From NCBI GenBank assembly GCA_937871505.1, contig CALMPF010000042.1, positions 121,384 through 185,383 of the forward strand: 64,000 nt of DNA, in the 5' to 3' direction. Shown here piece by piece: positions 1 to 8,681 of this stretch (position 1 is the stretch's first letter; each line of letters starts with the position of its first letter). A model generated the notes under the pieces. That model was not told where the DNA came from. It made no database searches and was given only the letters and a program-made list of their open reading frames with translations. The position numbers were made by a program, and so were the translations under genes. The DNA is from an uncultured Planctomycetia bacterium (lineage in GTDB: Bacteria > Planctomycetota > Phycisphaerae > Phycisphaerales > SM1A02).

Positions 1-312
1 TGCACCGCGGACCTCGACTACCGGATCAACTATCCGGTGACGCTCAACGACCCCGCGATGGTCGATCGGTTCGATCGCGTCGCCTCCGAGACCCTCGGCA
101 CCGACCGCCTTCGCCCCGTGGAACTGCCGGTCATGGGAGGCGAGGACTTCGCCTTCTACGGCCAGAAGGTCCCCGCCTGCTTCTTCGTGCTCGGGCTGAT
201 TCCGCCCGGCGCATCCACGATGCCCGCCCTGCACCATCCCGCCTTCGACTTCACCGACGAGGCGATGGCGACCGGCGTCGAGCTCTTCGCGGCGCTGGCG
301 CTGCGCGAGTGA
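1..312 (+). CDS. M20-family amidohydrolase/metallopeptidase, C-terminal part
   Basis: This is the 3' end of a gene that begins before the window; 103 codons are visible and the frame is open at the left edge. The visible part has M-G-G-E-D-F at residues 45-50 and L-H-H-P-x-F-D-F near residues 77-83. These are the typical C-terminal signature of M20D amidohydrolases (hippurate hydrolase/N-acyl-amino-acid amidohydrolase), where the Glu and the His of the last motif bind the catalytic metals. The family hydrolyses N-acyl or amide bonds of amino-acid conjugates. Substrate cannot be told from this fragment. The next gene follows 65 nt downstream on the same strand. Confidence 0.82.
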   Translation, partial: CTADLDYRINYPVTLNDPAMVDRFDRVASETLGTDRLRPVELPVMGGEDFAFYGQKVPACFFVLGLIPPGASTMPALHHPAFDFTDEAMATGVELFAALALRE

Positions 313-377
313 GGCGCGCACCCGGACGTCGGTGCGCCTCGCACGCCGGCGCTCGCACGTCAAGAGGAGACCCGTCC

Positions 378-2630
378 ATGCTCTCATCGCTCCTGCTCTC
401 GGCCGCCGCGGCGGCGGCGCCGCCCGTGATCCTCGTCGACCGCGACGACGTGGTCATCCGCGAGTCGTGCACGGTCCGCATCATCGATGCGCCGATCGCC
501 GATCGCCAGGGCGACGGCGTCGTGCGCATCGAAGGGGACGACATCGTCGTCGACTTCGGAGGCGCGACGCTGCGCGGCGCGGCGCCGGACGTGCCCCTGA
601 GCGCTCTCACGGGAATCGGAGTGACGGTGACCGGCCGCAACGTCGTCGTCCGCAATCTCGTCCTCGACGGCTTCAAGGTCGGGCTGCTCGCGCAGGCCGT
701 CCCCGGCGGCGTCTTCGAACAGATCGAGGTGCGCCGCAACTACGCCCAGCGGCTCGCCTCGACCCCGGCCGCGGAGGACGCGGCGGACTGGCTCTTCCCC
801 CACCGCAACGACGCCGACGAGTGGCGACTCCAGCACGGCGCCGGTCTCTGCATCGAGCGCAGCCGCGGCGTGACCATCCGGCGCGTGACCGTGCGCCGCA
901 GCCAGAACGGGATCATCCTCTCCCGCGTCGAAGACTCGCAGCTCTACGACAACGACTGCTCGTTCCTCTCCGGATGGGGGCTGGCGATGTGGCGGAGCAG
1001 CCGCAACGCCGTGACCCGCAACGCCTTCGACTTCTGCGTGCGCGGCTACTCCCACGGCGTCTACAACCGCGGGCAGGACTCGGCCGGCATCCTCCTCTTC
1101 GAGCAGTGCGACGAGAACATCTTCGCGGAGAACAGCGCCACGCACGGGGGCGACGGCGTCTTCGGATTCGCGGGCCTCGAGGCGCTGGGACAGGCGCCTC
1201 CGCCCGGGGAGCATGCCGCGGACGCCGCACCGTTCCACCAAGGGCGCGGCTGCAACGGCAACGTCTTTCTCGGGAACGACCTCTCCTACGCCGCCGCGCA
1301 CGGTCTGGAGATGACCTTCAGCTTCGACAACCAGATCGTCGGCAATCGCTTCGCCGGCAACGCGATCTGCGGCATCTGGGGCGGCTACTCGCAGCGGACG
1401 CTCATCGCCGCCAACCGCTTCGTCGGCAACGGCGAGGGGGCCTACGGGCTCGAGCGCGGCGGAGTGAACATCGAGCATTCCGTGGAGAACCGGCTGCTCC
1501 GCAACATCTTCCAGCGCAACGCGGTCGGCATCCGGCTCTGGTGGGACGACGACGCGGCGCTCCTCGCGACGCCGTGGGCTGCGGCCAACGACACGGCGTG
1601 CCGCGACAACGTCATCGCCGCCAACTCCTTCGAGCGCGACGCGATCGCCGTCGAGCTGCTCCTGACCGATCGCACGCTCATCGTGGACAACCGCTTCGTC
1701 GAGGTCGGCGCCCGGATCGTCGCCGACGAGCGGAGCGGCGCGACCCTTCTCGAGGAGGGAGCCGCGCAGTCCGGGCCGATGCCGGCGGTGGCGATCGTCG
1801 GCGAGTCGCGCCCCGTCGGCGCCCGCAGCCGCCTCGCGGGGCGCGACAGGATCATCATGACCGAGTGGGGTCCCTACGACTGGCAGTCACCGCTGCTCCA
1901 GCGCGTCGGCAGCGCGGGAACGCTCGAGCGCTGGCGCGTGCTCGGAGAGCGGAAGCTGGTCGATGTCGTGCTGACGCCGCAGCGGAGCGGCGGCGCGGAC
2001 GGCGGCGCCCCCGTTCCGGACGCCGACGACCAGCGCGTGCACGTCGACGCCGCGGCGGGGACCTTCGATGTCTTCGCCTCGCGCCTCGATGCCCTCGAGC
2101 GGTACCGCGTCACCGCCCTGCTCGACGACGGCTCCACGCTCTCCGGAGAGGGCGCGTTCGTCGATGCGACATGGCAGGTGCGCCTCTTCGCGTGGACCAT
2201 CGATCCGCGCGACGATGTCGAAGGCTGGCGCGCCGAGGCCGAGCGCGGCGTCGACGTCCAGGTCGGGAGGCTCAGCCTGGACTTCGGCGGCGGAGGCCCC
2301 GCGGAGGCCCTGCGCGTCGGCGGCGCCGCGGCGCCCAAGGGCATGACGCCGGAACTCCGCGCGGCGCTGGCCGGGCTGCCGCGCGACCGCTTCGGGACGA
2401 TCGCGACGACGACGCTGCACTTCGAGCCGGGGACCTACGAGCTCGAGGTCACCAGCGATGACGGCGTCCGCGTCTGGATCGACGATCGGCTGGTGATCGA
2501 CGACTGGACATGGCACGCTCCGCGGACCGAGCGGGTCGAGGTCGCCTTCGACCGACCCACGGCCGCATCCCTCCGCGTCGAGCACTTCGAGCTTGACGGA
2601 CACGCAGTGCTGCGCGTCGATCTGCGGTGA
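378..2630 (+). CDS. secreted right-handed beta-helix protein with C-terminal PA14-like domain
   Basis: The start is ATG at 378, preceded by AGGAG at about 365-369; the reading frame is open further upstream but nothing there looks coding. A short hydrophobic alanine-rich leader (residues 1-15) suggests export. Residues about 40-480 are rich in repeated N-x-F/N-x-I turns (R-N-x-F, D-N-x-F, G-N-x-F), the pattern of parallel beta-helix proteins of the NosD/pectate-lyase fold. The last 75 residues (T-L-H-F-E-P-G-x-Y-x-L-x-V-x-S-D-D-G-V-R-V-W-I-D) match a PA14 carbohydrate-binding-type domain. A role in polysaccharide binding or breakdown is inferred; I see no sequence proof of enzyme activity. 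Confidence 0.75.
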   Translation: MLSSLLLSAAAAAAPPVILVDRDDVVIRESCTVRIIDAPIADRQGDGVVRIEGDDIVVDFGGATLRGAAPDVPLSALTGIGVTVTGRNVVVRNLVLDGFKVGLLAQAVPGGVFEQIEVRRNYAQRLASTPAAEDAADWLFPHRNDADEWRLQHGAGLCIERSRGVTIRRVTVRRSQNGIILSRVEDSQLYDNDCSFLSGWGLAMWRSSRNAVTRNAFDFCVRGYSHGVYNRGQDSAGILLFEQCDENIFAENSATHGGDGVFGFAGLEALGQAPPPGEHAADAAPFHQGRGCNGNVFLGNDLSYAAAHGLEMTFSFDNQIVGNRFAGNAICGIWGGYSQRTLIAANRFVGNGEGAYGLERGGVNIEHSVENRLLRNIFQRNAVGIRLWWDDDAALLATPWAAANDTACRDNVIAANSFERDAIAVELLLTDRTLIVDNRFVEVGARIVADERSGATLLEEGAAQSGPMPAVAIVGESRPVGARSRLAGRDRIIMTEWGPYDWQSPLLQRVGSAGTLERWRVLGERKLVDVVLTPQRSGGADGGAPVPDADDQRVHVDAAAGTFDVFASRLDALERYRVTALLDDGSTLSGEGAFVDATWQVRLFAWTIDPRDDVEGWRAEAERGVDVQVGRLSLDFGGGGPAEALRVGGAAAPKGMTPELRAALAGLPRDRFGTIATTTLHFEPGTYELEVTSDDGVRVWIDDRLVIDDWTWHAPRTERVEVAFDRPTAASLRVEHFELDGHAVLRVDLR

Positions 2631-2698
2631 CGGGCGGAAGCCCCTCCCGGAACTCGGGTGGACCTCCGCCGCGCGGGAGGCCGGGTCTCGGCGCCGAT

Positions 2699-3502
2699 TC
2701 ACATCGCCGACTTGATCCCGGCGCGGACGAGGATCCAGTTCATCGGGTAGCTGGTTGCGTAGCCCGCGAGCATCGCCACCTGCATCATGAACCAGAAGAC
2801 CGGCCCGCCGCGCGAAAGCTCCTCCCCGAAGATCGCGAAGGTGGCGATCGCCATCCAGCCGTACATCCCCACCTGCCATGCGGTGAGGGAGAGGACGTCG
2901 GCCTTGAACGCCTCGCCCAGGGCCGCCGCGGCGCCGAGATCCGGACGCATCGGGCGGATGGTGAAGTACTGGAAGATCACCCCGAAGAAGAGCGCCAGCA
3001 CGTAGGTCAGCGCCCAGCCCGCGAAGATCTCGCGACCGAAGAGCGTCATCGGCCGGAAGTGCATGATCGCCTCGCCGATGACGTCGCCGACGACGCAGCC
3101 GCTCCCGCAGTGGGTCGTCGCCACCGCGATCCGCTGCCACATCGGCCGCGCCCTCCGCGGCAGCGGTCCGGAGCCGTGCGCCATTCCCGGCATCCCGCCG
3201 CGGTGCGCCGCGCGGGGCATCGCCATCCCCGCTCCGCCGTCGCGGCTTCCCCCGCCGCCCTCCGCGACCGCGGCGTTCGGCCCCGGTTCACCGCCCGCCG
3301 GCTCCCGCGGCTCCGCCCTGCCGAGCGCCTTGTAGGCGAGCAGCGCGAGCGCGCTGCCGTAGAGCGCCGTGATCGGCCAGACGATGTTCATGATCGCCAT
3401 GCGCTGCCGCCGGCCCGCGAGGATGTCGGCGACGATCAGCGCGGCGATCAGGAACGCCAGTGCGAGCGAGGCGGCGGCGACGGTGGTGAGGTTCAACTGC
3501 AT
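2699..3502 (-). CDS. DUF4396 multi-pass membrane protein
   Basis: 267 residues starting at ATG 3502 (M-Q-L-N-L-T-T-V); an in-frame ATG at 3562 is less likely because it only adds a basic, non-hydrophobic stretch. Two hydrophobic segments lie in the first 60 residues, followed by a Gly/Pro-rich linker of about 60 residues. A conserved core then contains T-H-C-G-S-G-C-x-x-G-D-x-x-G-E and further membrane spans. The His-Cys-Gly-x-Gly-Cys motif followed by Gly-Asp is what I recognise as DUF4396. Function is unknown for this family. The gene is convergent with the beta-helix gene and divergent from clpP. Confidence 0.75.
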   Translation of the reverse strand: MQLNLTTVAAASLALAFLIAALIVADILAGRRQRMAIMNIVWPITALYGSALALLAYKALGRAEPREPAGGEPGPNAAVAEGGGGSRDGGAGMAMPRAAHRGGMPGMAHGSGPLPRRARPMWQRIAVATTHCGSGCVVGDVIGEAIMHFRPMTLFGREIFAGWALTYVLALFFGVIFQYFTIRPMRPDLGAAAALGEAFKADVLSLTAWQVGMYGWMAIATFAIFGEELSRGGPVFWFMMQVAMLAGYATSYPMNWILVRAGIKSAM

Positions 3503-3675
3503 GGAAAGCCGGCTCCGCTGAAGGTCCCTGGTCCGACATCTGCGACGGCCGCCGATCTGCATCGTCGCCCGTTCCGCGTGCCGGCGCCCTGCCTGCGCGC
3601 CGGTCGAGCTCGCGAAGCGGACCGAGTCGAGCCGCCCGGCGCGCGGCCGCCGCTCCCGTCGCGGACGCCTCGCCG

Positions 3676-3681
3676 TACACT
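3676..3681 (+). promoter_or_regulatory. -10-like box TACACT before clpP
   Basis: TACACT lies 9 nt before the clpP start codon and there is no Shine-Dalgarno in between. No convincing -35 hexamer is visible. This fits a leaderless or nearly leaderless transcript. Confidence 0.5.
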
Positions 3682-3690
3682 CCCGGCTCC

Positions 3691-4296
3691 ATGATTCCAG
3701 CCGTCCCGGACATCGTCAACGCCATCACCTACCAGCGCACGCGCGAGATGACCATCGACGAGCTGCTGCTCGAGAACCGCGTGGTCTTCCTCGTCGGCGA
3801 GATCAACTACGCCTCCGCCGCGCGCGTGATGATGCAGATGCTCTATCTCGAGAACCAGAAGAAGGGCCAGGACATCAACTTCTACATCAACTCGCCGGGC
3901 GGCAGCGTCGACGACACCCTGGCGATCTACGACACGATGCAGTTCATCTCCGCCGAGGTGGCGACCTACTGCATCGGCCGGGCGTACTCGGGCGGCGCCG
4001 TGCTGCTCTGCTCGGGGCATCCCGGGAAGCGCTACATCCTGCCGCACGCAAAGGTGATGATCCACCAGCCCTACGGCGGCGTCACCGGCCAGACGACGGA
4101 CATCCAGATCCAGGCGGAGCAGATCATCAAGGCGAAGCAGACGCTCAACGAGATCATCGCCCGGCACTCCGGACGCCCGCTCGAGCAGGTCGCCAAGGAC
4201 GGCGAACGCGACAAGTTCTTCTCCGCCGAGGAGGCGAGGGCATACGGCCTCGTCGACGAGGTCTTCTCGCCTCCGCCCAAGGGCGGAAAGCCGTGA
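3691..4296 (+). CDS. clpP: ATP-dependent Clp protease proteolytic subunit (first copy)
   Basis: 201 residues, the normal length for ClpP. The catalytic triad is complete: Ser100 in G-R-A-Y-S-G-G-A, His125 in M-I-H-Q-P and Asp174 in E-R-D-K-F-F. The oxyanion/handle region N-S-P-G-G-S-V is at residues 67-73. The nucleophile context A-Y-S-G-G differs from the usual A-A-S-M-G. The product assembles with Clp ATPases into the cytoplasmic protease that removes unfolded or tagged proteins. It is followed 7 nt later by a second clpP, so the two are likely co-transcribed and may form mixed rings, as known for other bacteria with two ClpPs. Confidence 0.95.
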   Translation: MIPAVPDIVNAITYQRTREMTIDELLLENRVVFLVGEINYASAARVMMQMLYLENQKKGQDINFYINSPGGSVDDTLAIYDTMQFISAEVATYCIGRAYSGGAVLLCSGHPGKRYILPHAKVMIHQPYGGVTGQTTDIQIQAEQIIKAKQTLNEIIARHSGRPLEQVAKDGERDKFFSAEEARAYGLVDEVFSPPPKGGKP

Positions 4297-4303
4297 GGAC
4301 GCC

Positions 4304-5008
4304 GTGACCTCCCGCGACCAATCCCCCTCCGCCACCCCCCGACCACCCCGGCCCGACCGGCTCGCCCGGTTCGAGGCCGATGAGGACGACGACCCCATGC
4401 CCCTCGTGCCCATCGTGATCGAGAAGACCGGCCGCGGCGAACGCGCGTACGACATCTTCTCGCGGCTGCTCAACGACCGCATCGTCTTCGTCGGCGGAGG
4501 GATCTCCGACGAGCTCGCGAACGTCGTCATCGCCCAGCTTCTCTTCCTCGCCAACGACGACGCCAAGTCGGACATTCACATGTACGTCAACAGCCCGGGC
4601 GGGAGCGTCACAGCGGGGCTGGGAATCGTCGACACGATGCGCTCCGTCCCCTGCGACGTGGCGACCTTCATCATCGGACAGGCCTCCTCGATGGGCTCGG
4701 TGATCGCCGCCTGCGGCGCCCGCGGCAAGCGCTACGCCCTTCCCAACAGCGAGAACCTCATGCATCAGCCGCTCCTCGGCGGCGTGCTCGAGGGGCAGGC
4801 GACCGATCTGGAGATCGAGGCCCGGCACATCCTCAGGATGCGCGACACGATCTACGGTCTCTACGCCGAAGTGACCGGCCAGCCGCGCGAGCGCATCACC
4901 GAGGACTGCGAGCGCAACAAGTGGCTCAACGCCGAGGAGATGCTCCAGTACGGGCTCGTCGACCACGTGCTGAGCAAGCTGCCCTCGCGGGCCCCCGCGA
5001 CCGAGTGA
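4304..5008 (+). CDS. clpP: ATP-dependent Clp protease proteolytic subunit (second copy, Asp to Asn)
   Basis: The frame opens with GTG 4304 just behind a GAGG overlapping the previous stop. An alternative start is ATG 4397, which would give a normal-length N-terminus beginning M-P-L-V-P-I-V-I-E. With the GTG start the protein has a 31-residue acidic, proline-rich N-terminal extension. Ser129 (Q-A-S-S-M-G) and His154 (L-M-H-Q-P) are present, but the third catalytic residue is Asn205 (E-R-N-K-W-L) where active ClpPs have Asp. Listeria ClpP1 is a known natural Asn variant that is active mainly in mixed complexes; a similar dependence on the neighbouring ClpP is inferred here. Confidence 0.93.
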   Translation: MTSRDQSPSATPRPPRPDRLARFEADEDDDPMPLVPIVIEKTGRGERAYDIFSRLLNDRIVFVGGGISDELANVVIAQLLFLANDDAKSDIHMYVNSPGGSVTAGLGIVDTMRSVPCDVATFIIGQASSMGSVIAACGARGKRYALPNSENLMHQPLLGGVLEGQATDLEIEARHILRMRDTIYGLYAEVTGQPRERITEDCERNKWLNAEEMLQYGLVDHVLSKLPSRAPATE

Positions 5009-5118
5009 CCGTCGGCCGGGCGGCGCGCGAGCGGCCGGCGACCGACCTTCCTGCGACCGAGCGCCCGGCGAACCGGCGGGCGAGGCCGCCCGCGATTCCC
5101 CCTCCGCCGGAGCTGTGC

Positions 5119-6246
5119 ATGACCGAACGGGAGCACGCCTCGCCCGATTCCGCCGCGCCGGACGTTCCCGATGCGGAGTCGGTGCGGTTCGCCGCCGGGG
5201 CGCTGCTCGATCGGCTCGGCGAGCTGGCGACGCAGGCTTCCCGGCTCGGCTCCGAGGACGACGTCGACCCTGTCCACCGGACGCGCGTCGCGTGCAGGCG
5301 GCTTCGGGCGAGCATGCGGCTCTTCGACGGGTGCGTCGAGTCCGGACTCATTCGCCGCTGGGACCGCAGGATCCGGCGTCTCGCGAGGGCGCTCGGCCGG
5401 GCGCGGGATCTCGACGTGCAGTCTGGCTTCGTCGACGGCTTCATTCAGTCGATCGAGGTGCGCAATCGTCCGGGCCTCGAACGGCTCCGCCTGCGGCTGG
5501 TGCAGCGCCGCGAGCGCGCCAGCCGCCGTGCGCTCGGAAAGGCGAAGCGGTTCAGGCGCCGCGGGATCATCGAGTCGATCGAACAGCGGCTCCGCGCGCT
5601 CCAGGCGAAGGCGCGGATCGATCGGACCGCGGAGTCCGGCGCGCGCGGACCGCGCTGGCTGCTGGCGGTCTCCTCGGAGCGGATCATGCAGCTCGTCGAG
5701 GCGATGCTCGTGCACGAGCCCTTCCTCCCCGACCCCGACCGGGTCGAAGACCTCCACGCGATGCGGATCGCCGCCAAGCACCTGCGCTACGCCCTGGAGG
5801 CGATCGCGCCGCTGCACGAAGTCGAGGCGGAGGGTGACGAGGCGCCGCTCGATCCGCGGATCGACCGGGCGCTGGGCATCGCCCGCAGCGCCCAGCGGGT
5901 GCTCGGCGAGATCCACGACTGCGATCTCTGGATCGAGTTTCTCCCCCGCTTCCTCCGAGGCGAACGGCGCCGGACGCGGCGCTTTTATGGCCACGTGCGC
6001 GGCTTCCGGAGGATCGCCCGCGGCATCGACTCCCTGCTGGAGGATCGCCGCCGGGCGCGGAGCGCGCTGCATGCGGAGTTCATCGAGGAGTGGTCGCGCT
6101 CCGTCGACGAGCGGACCTGGAGCGATCTCCGCGCGGCGCTGGTCGAAGTGGCTCAGGAAGGCCGGACAGGAGGGGCGGAGCGCGCGGAACGGGATGCCGA
6201 ATCCCCCCAGCGAGAGTCCGCCACCAGCAGCGATTCGCCCCACTGA
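5119..6246 (+). CDS. CHAD domain-containing protein
   Basis: 375 residues from ATG 5119, with GGAG ending 6 nt upstream. The protein has the two halves of a CHAD domain: V-H-R-T-R-V-A-x-R-R-L-R near residues 53-64 and L-H-A-M-R-I-A-x-K-H-L-R-Y near residues 211-223. It is strongly basic throughout, with conserved His/Arg/Lys on predicted helices. CHAD domains are known to bind inorganic polyphosphate and target proteins to polyP granules. There is no CYTH (triphosphatase) domain in this protein and no ppk gene nearby. It follows the clpP pair by 110 nt on the same strand and is convergent with the next gene. Confidence 0.85.
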   Translation: MTEREHASPDSAAPDVPDAESVRFAAGALLDRLGELATQASRLGSEDDVDPVHRTRVACRRLRASMRLFDGCVESGLIRRWDRRIRRLARALGRARDLDVQSGFVDGFIQSIEVRNRPGLERLRLRLVQRRERASRRALGKAKRFRRRGIIESIEQRLRALQAKARIDRTAESGARGPRWLLAVSSERIMQLVEAMLVHEPFLPDPDRVEDLHAMRIAAKHLRYALEAIAPLHEVEAEGDEAPLDPRIDRALGIARSAQRVLGEIHDCDLWIEFLPRFLRGERRRTRRFYGHVRGFRRIARGIDSLLEDRRRARSALHAEFIEEWSRSVDERTWSDLRAALVEVAQEGRTGGAERAERDAESPQRESATSSDSPH

Positions 6247-6338
6247 GCGCGCTCCGGGCGCGCTCGGGAGCGCCCCGCCGAGAGACGCTCGGTCGCCGCG
6301 ATCGCGGTGAACGGCCCTTCCCTTCGGTCGGCGCCCCG

Positions 6339-8405
6339 TCAGCACCCGGTCGCGCCGGCCCGGACGAAGCCCTCGATCCCCTCGTACTCGGCAAGGCCGA
6401 GCGCGTCGTAGAGCTTCGCGGTGGCGCGGTTGCGGTCTTCGGCGCGCTGCCAGAACTCGCGCGGGTCGCTCGGCCCGGGAAAGAGCGCCGTGTCCTTCTG
6501 GCTCTCGTGCTTGAAGATCGCCATCCGCTTCCGGCGGAGCTCCTCCGGCGAGAGCGGCACCGCCATCTCGATCTCCTCCGGACCCCACTCCTGCCACGCG
6601 CCGCGGTAGAGCCAGAGCTCGCACTCGCGGGTCCACTCGTCGCTCGCCGACCCGGCGCGCCCGCTCCCGCCCGTCACCTCCGCCGCGATGGCGCGCAGCG
6701 ACTCGATGACGGCGCGGAGGCATGTCCGGTGGGTGCCGTGCGGGTCGGAGAGATCGCCCGCTGCGTAGATCTGGTGCGGCCGCACCTGGCGAAGCAGCGC
6801 CGAGACGACCGCGATGTCCTCCCGGCCGAGCGGGCGCTTGCGCACGCGGCCGGTCTCGTAGAAGGGAAGATCGAGGAAGTGGATCCGACTCGGTTCGACG
6901 CCTGAGTAGCGGGCGGCGGCCCGCGCCTCGGTGCGCCGGATCAGGCCCTTGATGCGCTGGAGCTCCGGCGTGTCGATCTCGCCCGGCCGCTTGGTGGAGA
7001 CGAAGCGCTCCACGGCCTCGTCGAGCAGTTCCACCGCCGAAGCGCCGCCTGCGTGATCGCTGCCGAGAAACGCCCGGGCGAACTCGCGCACGAAGTCCGC
7101 GTGGCGTAGGGCGGACTCGTCCCAGACGGCGATGTTGCCGCTGGTCTGATAGGCGACATGCACCTCGTGCCCCTGCTCGCAGAGGCGGATCAGCGTTCCG
7201 CCCATCGAGATGACGTCGTCGTCAGGGTGCGGGCTGAAGACCACCACGCGCTTGGGAAAGGGCTCGTCGGGGACGACCGCGGCGCGGATCGCCCCGCCTG
7301 CCGCGATCCGCCCGGCGTGATCGGCAGGACGTCCGCCGGGCCAGCCGGTGATCGTCCTGCTCAGCGCCCGGAAGACCTCGAGGTTGATCTCGTACGCGCC
7401 GCCGCGCTGCGAGAGCAGCTCCTGGAGGTGGTGCTCGGCATAGTCCTCGTCGGTGAGCTTGAGGATCGCCTTGCCGGTCGTCCGCGCCAGCCAGATGACC
7501 GCGCGGCGCACGGTCGGCTCGTCCCAGCTTCCTTCGAACCGCTCGATCGGTCCCAGCAGCCACGGCGTTCGCACGCGGGTGAGCTCTGCCGCCGCAGCAG
7601 GGTCGAGAACGAAGCTCGCCGCCGGATGGCGCTGAAGGACGCTCGCGGCGACCGACGGAAGCACCTCGCCCTCGACGGCGCGGCGGACGATCGCGGCCTT
7701 GTGCTCGCCGAAGGCGAGCAGCGCGATCCGCCGCGCTTCGAGGATCGTGCCCACCCCCATCGTGAGCGCATGCCGCGGCACGTTCCGCTCGCCGAAGAAG
7801 TCGCTCGCGGCGTCCATGCGCGTCACTCGGTCGAGGGCGATCAGGCGCGTCCGGCTCTCCAGCGGCGAGCCCGGCTCGTTGAAGCCGATGTGTCCGGTGC
7901 GCCCGATGCCGAGGAGCTGAAGGTCGATGCCTCCGGCCGCCGCGATCGCCCGCTCGTACGCGGCGCAGTGCGCCGCGACGTCGGCGCGGGCGACGGCGCC
8001 GTCGGGCAGGCGCGCCTCGCCCGGAGCGATGTCGACGAGCTCGAAGAGATGCTCGCGCATGAAGCGCCGGTAGCTCTGAAGCGCCTCGGGCTCCATCGGC
8101 CAGTACTCATCGAGGTTGAAGCTCGTGACGTTGCGGAATGAGAGGCCCTCGTCGCGATGGAGCCTGACGAGTTCGGCGTAGACCCCCTGCGGCGTCGAGC
8201 CGGTGGCGAGACCGAGGATCGCGCGGCGCCCCTCCGCGGCGCGGGCACGGATGAGACCGGCGATCTCTTCGGCAACGGCCCGGCTGGCGGCTTCGCTGTC
8301 CGGGTGGATCTGCACCGGGACGCGCTCGGGCATCCCCGGGGCAGGCTCGATGCGTCGGACCGGGGTCGCCGAGCCGAGGGGGTCCGTCGCTGCGGTGCGG
8401 TTCAT
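6339..8405 (-). CDS. NagB-type glucosamine-6-phosphate deaminase fused to LmbE/PIG-L deacetylase
   Basis: 688 residues. Residues about 30-290 are a NagB-like isomerase/deaminase: G-L-A-T-G-S-T-P at 65-72, F-N-L-D-E-Y at 96-101, and G-I-G-R-T-G-H-I-G-F-N-E-P at 166-178. Residues about 385-640 are an LmbE/PIG-L-like zinc deacetylase with S-P-H-P-D-D-D at 391-397. The N-terminal half would convert glucosamine-6-phosphate to fructose-6-phosphate plus ammonia and the C-terminal half would remove an N-acetyl group, so one polypeptide could do both steps of GlcNAc-phosphate use. Fusions of this shape are known in Bacteroidetes. In E. coli NagB the residue before G-H-I is Asp; here it is Thr. Confidence 0.88.
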   Translation of the reverse strand: MNRTAATDPLGSATPVRRIEPAPGMPERVPVQIHPDSEAASRAVAEEIAGLIRARAAEGRRAILGLATGSTPQGVYAELVRLHRDEGLSFRNVTSFNLDEYWPMEPEALQSYRRFMREHLFELVDIAPGEARLPDGAVARADVAAHCAAYERAIAAAGGIDLQLLGIGRTGHIGFNEPGSPLESRTRLIALDRVTRMDAASDFFGERNVPRHALTMGVGTILEARRIALLAFGEHKAAIVRRAVEGEVLPSVAASVLQRHPAASFVLDPAAAAELTRVRTPWLLGPIERFEGSWDEPTVRRAVIWLARTTGKAILKLTDEDYAEHHLQELLSQRGGAYEINLEVFRALSRTITGWPGGRPADHAGRIAAGGAIRAAVVPDEPFPKRVVVFSPHPDDDVISMGGTLIRLCEQGHEVHVAYQTSGNIAVWDESALRHADFVREFARAFLGSDHAGGASAVELLDEAVERFVSTKRPGEIDTPELQRIKGLIRRTEARAAARYSGVEPSRIHFLDLPFYETGRVRKRPLGREDIAVVSALLRQVRPHQIYAAGDLSDPHGTHRTCLRAVIESLRAIAAEVTGGSGRAGSASDEWTRECELWLYRGAWQEWGPEEIEMAVPLSPEELRRKRMAIFKHESQKDTALFPGPSDPREFWQRAEDRNRATAKLYDALGLAEYEGIEGFVRAGATGC

Positions 8406-8413
8406 CGTCGCGA

Positions 8414-8419
8414 AGGGTA
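8414..8419 (-). promoter_or_regulatory. -10-like box TACCCT before the NagB-LmbE gene
   Basis: Read on the minus strand, TACCCT ends 8 nt before the ATG at 8405. There is no Shine-Dalgarno in the gap. This is one of the suspected leaderless starts. Confidence 0.45.
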
Positions 8420-8591
8420 CCGGAACGCAGGTGAGTCCCGTCTCCTCGTCGAGCGCAGCGCTGCCTCCGGCGGGCGGAGCGCCGCAGAGCGCCGCGGGGC
8501 GGGATCGAGGGGGCGTCCGCGCGGTCTGGAATCACCGCCCGCCGGTGCAGCGCGCGGCGCCGCGCCCGCGCGCCCGGTGCGCGGTCGGCGC

Positions 8592-8629
8592 GCGGACGCG
8601 GCGACCCCCTCCGGAGTCGCCGCGTCCGC
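8592..8629 (-). terminator. hairpin terminator after the subtilase gene
   Basis: A perfect 14-bp stem (GCGGACGCGGCGAC paired with its complement) with a 10-nt loop lies 53 nt beyond the subtilase stop. There is no T-run, so it may act as a processing or Rho-assisted barrier rather than a classic terminator. Confidence 0.55.
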
Positions 8630-8681
8630 ATCAGTCACGCCGACTGCCCTGCGCTCGGCGAGGGCACGGCGCGAGCCGCGC

